Shown in pieces: positions 61,601 through 64,000 of a stretch of 64,000 nt of DNA (position 1 is its first letter; every line of letters starts with the position of its first letter). Where the stretch lies: contig JAKMXF010000033.1 in NCBI GenBank assembly GCA_024704765.1, positions 496,001 through 560,000 on the forward strand, given 5' to 3'. Made by a program: the position numbers and the translations under genes. The notes beneath the pieces were generated by a model. It made no database searches and was not told the origin of the DNA. It saw only the letters and a list, made by a program, of their open reading frames with translations. The stretch comes from Oopsacas minuta (lineage: Eukaryota; Porifera; Hexactinellida; Lyssacinosida; Leucopsacidae).

Positions 61601-64000
61601 TGCTAGAGAACCTAAAGAAGTCACCTAACATGGCTGCTGTGGCTAGACACATAGGAATATCTGCTCAAGAAAATATGAAACATTTCGAGCAAGGAATTGT
61701 ATTCATTTTAATGGGCGGACCTTACAGCGGAAAATCCACACAAGCACAACTCCTTTCAGAGAAATACTGTATTCCTATTATAGAATTGGATAATGTTATA
61801 ATAGAAGCTATTCAGCACGGTATATTGCCCGCTGCACATAAAGCTAGAGAGATGTGTGTACAAGCTATACAGAGTGTTAATGATATTGAAACAGAAGTAC
61901 AAGAACAACAAGATACATCTAAACTTCCTAAAGATAAATTAGACACTGTACCCATGGTCTCTACTGGCGTTGAATTTGAGATAAGAGATGCTACGAGCGA
62001 GGAGGCTATACTCCTGTCTAGCACGCTTCTATCTGAAGAAGATGTAGTAGAAATTATTATGAGTAGAATACACCAGAATGATTGTTTTCCTGGAATGATA
62101 TTCGATTCTTTAGACTGTTCATTTCTATCTGACGAATCTCAAGCAGCTAGAACAGTGTTGAAATCAATTCGTCATAGAGAGTTGTTCTATTTCGTTAATT
62201 TAGAGTTTAATCCTGATGCAGCATGTGAGGCTAAACAGCTGAAAGAGGAAGAAGAAGCTGCTAAAGAGAGGGAGCTACTGGCTTCTGTATCTCCTGTAAT
62301 AGATCCAGCATTGTTAGAACCTGAATTAGAATTGTCAGATGAAGAGGGATACGAGTTATTAAGTCAGGAAAGGAAAGACGCGATTAATCGCGCTATTGCC
62401 AAGAAATGGCGAGCTGAAAGGGAGAAGAAGCGACTTGAAGAAGAAGAGAAAAGGAGAGAGCTAGAGCTACTAGAACAGAAAAGATTGATGGAAGAAGAAG
62501 CCAAGAAAAAGGGCGGTAAGAAAGGACAGAAAAGTACATTTGCAAATTTAAAAGATGGATCAAACGAGAACTTCAAAGGTCTCAAACAAACACCATCTGT
62601 TACATCAATGGCCCAACAACAACAAACTCCAGCTCCAGCCCCTACTAGCCCTACTCCCAGCAGACCAGGTTCTGTCACAAGTGGTAGCACCATAAGACGA
62701 GCTGCTAAGAATGCTGCTATTATCAGTAAAGTTATTGGTCTAGTTGATCAGGCCCCTCCCCCTGAAGAGGACGAAATGTCTGCCCTGTACACTAAATACG
62801 AACGACACCTCCTATTAGCTCGTGGTGTTATAGAGCTATGGGATCCTGTTAAGATGGATACATACTCTCCTCCCGAGCCAGTTCAGCTACAACAGGATCA
62901 TGAACCTGTAGTCAGCAGACAGCAGAAATTGAAGAAAGATTTAAAATTTAAAGACTTACCTTCTACAGGAATTGATCCTATGGCTGAATTAGAAACTTTA
63001 CTACAATCCAAACCTGAGAATATTGGGTTATCTTACTATGCTATCAATGGAGTTGGCACTAAAGAGTATATACATGTACAAATATGTGGTCTCCCGTGTG
63101 TTCCTACTCCAACAGAGCTATTGGATCGCCTGGGTATTGGTCCAGCCGGACCAAGGATACCTCCTCCTTTTGAGCTCAGTATGTTCAACTACCCAGTATA
63201 TAGACAACGTCCTATTCCCCCTGAAATGGAAAGACGCTTCTGTTTCGTGGCTCTACATCCAGATGATCCAAATGCTATAGACACTAAACTAGAGGAAGAA
63301 GAGCTTAAGAAACAGCAAGCTATTTCTCCTATCCAAGAGGAGGAGAAAGATCCACCGCCCCAGCCCCCCTCTCGTAAGTCTACTATATCTAGAGCTTCTC
63401 AGGAGAGTCAGAAAAAGACACGTGACGTATCCGGGAAGAAATCACAGAGGAAAAAGAGTCAGAAAGAACCGCGTAGTTCCACTCCCAAAGGCAGTGTCCC
63501 GTTAGATGAATCAGCCGCTTCAGATGACGTCATCACTACACCGGATACTCTCGTACCTGTAGGCCCTAAGAAACTGATCAAACATCGCTGGGTTATACCG
63601 GGACACGGCTCCACAACTCTAGGCATACAGTTCATGTCGAATGAAGTTGGAAACTATGATGAGACATTACATTTTGAGGTAATGGGTACTTCAAGACGTT
63701 ATCAGCTATACTGCAGAGGTCTATGTGCTGTTCCAGGTATATGTACAGATCCTAAGGTTATGTTTCCAGCTTGCAAACCGTCTAGGAAAATAGGAGAAAT
63801 TATCAAGAAACGGTTTGTGTTGAGTCAAGATTTGTATGATTTCGGTCCACTTTCCTACTTCCGGTCACGAGAAAGAAGGTTCCAATCCAAGCACCCAGAA
63901 AATATGGAAGATCTGACAATTCTTAATGACTCACCTCTCCAAGCTAACGTGACCTTCAAATTCAAAGACGATAACAACGCCACTACTTTTCTATTAGAAC
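55671..64000 (+). CDS. HYDIN: HYDIN, central-pair protein, 5' part
   Basis: Exons 55671-55946, 56002-56451, 56533-57081 and 57313 to beyond the right edge; all introns are phase 0. At least 2,650 residues are present, about half of vertebrate HYDIN (5,121). The start ATG is preceded by an in-frame TAA. The sequence follows human HYDIN: PSDFIRIQRL, FPSELCFHKYKAYQLYKIPL, VTEREKxVIP-type ASH modules repeated along the protein, then an adenylate-kinase-like P-loop GGPYSGKST at about residue 1893, an E/K-rich coiled coil (62220-62520), and GTSRRYQLYCRGLCAVPGIC. HYDIN is a giant ASH-domain protein of the central-pair C2b projection of motile cilia. Exon 4 is over 6.6 kb without interruption. Confidence 0.96.
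55947..55960 (+). promoter_or_regulatory. candidate RFX X-box at HYDIN intron 1 donor
   Basis: GTAACCATGGTAAC fits every position of the X-box consensus GTHNYYATRRNAAC bound by RFX factors that control cilia genes. It begins exactly at the GT of the first HYDIN splice donor. Location inside the transcribed unit is unusual but near the 5' end. Confidence 0.5.
57126..57298. mobile_element. pogo-like MITE in HYDIN intron 3
   Basis: One of the best-preserved copies: starts tacagtcaacacccgttata and ends ataacgggagttgactgt. It carries both interior blocks (gggaccgcgataattacct, ggtttgggaccatatttgta). It makes up about 173 of the intron's 231 bp. Confidence 0.93.

Overview
This is a nuclear window from an AT-rich animal genome. 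Almost every gene carries short spliceosomal GT-AG introns, many of 50-120 bp once inserted elements are subtracted. The gene set (ASXL-like, NOL4-like, CCM2-like, a myristoylated Src-family kinase, axonemal dynein chain DNAI3, HYDIN, MORN4) is metazoan. The compactness suggests an early-branching animal such as a sponge, but that is inference and the species cannot be fixed from the sequence. No rRNA, tRNA, CRISPR or viral genes were recognised.

Layout. Bases 1-26 kb are sparse and on the minus strand: a possible coding fragment at the left edge, a NOL4-like gene (7 exons) and an ASXL-like gene (10 exons over 16 kb, with introns of 4.5 and 7.8 kb). Bases 26.6-46.8 kb are dense. On the minus strand they hold MRPL47, DNAI3 (10 exons) with a nested intronless gene, a METTL7-type methyltransferase, an intronless 1,124-residue cadherin-like/TPR protein, two tandem paralogues of an unrecognised PPxY multi-pass membrane protein, and a CCM2-like adaptor. 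Plus-strand glutathione synthetase sits head to head with the methyltransferase. Bases 47-64 kb hold MORN4 (+), a Src-family kinase (+, 8 exons), PGAM5 (-), a GPI-anchored M28-fold protein (+) and the 5' part of HYDIN (+), which runs off the right edge.

Exon models were built by hand from conserved splice dinucleotides, continuity of reading phase and recalled family sequence. Every listed junction keeps frame.

Repeats. At least a dozen copies of a pogo/Tc1-like MITE (ends near CAGTCAACTCCCGTTATATC, TA target sites), several other terminal-inverted-repeat families and hAT-like fragments lie almost only in introns and intergenic DNA. Removing them leaves introns close to the local minimal length.

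Most notable points: exon 1 of the ASXL-like gene encodes a Brinker/pogo-type helix-turn-helix; one tandem paralogue seems to have repaired a 4-bp frameshift by moving a splice acceptor; a perfect RFX X-box overlaps the first HYDIN splice donor; the M28 protein lacks its catalytic glutamates; and an intronless gene is nested in DNAI3. Cilia-related genes (DNAI3, HYDIN, perhaps the nested gene and MORN4) recur, but they do not form an obvious operon-like unit.
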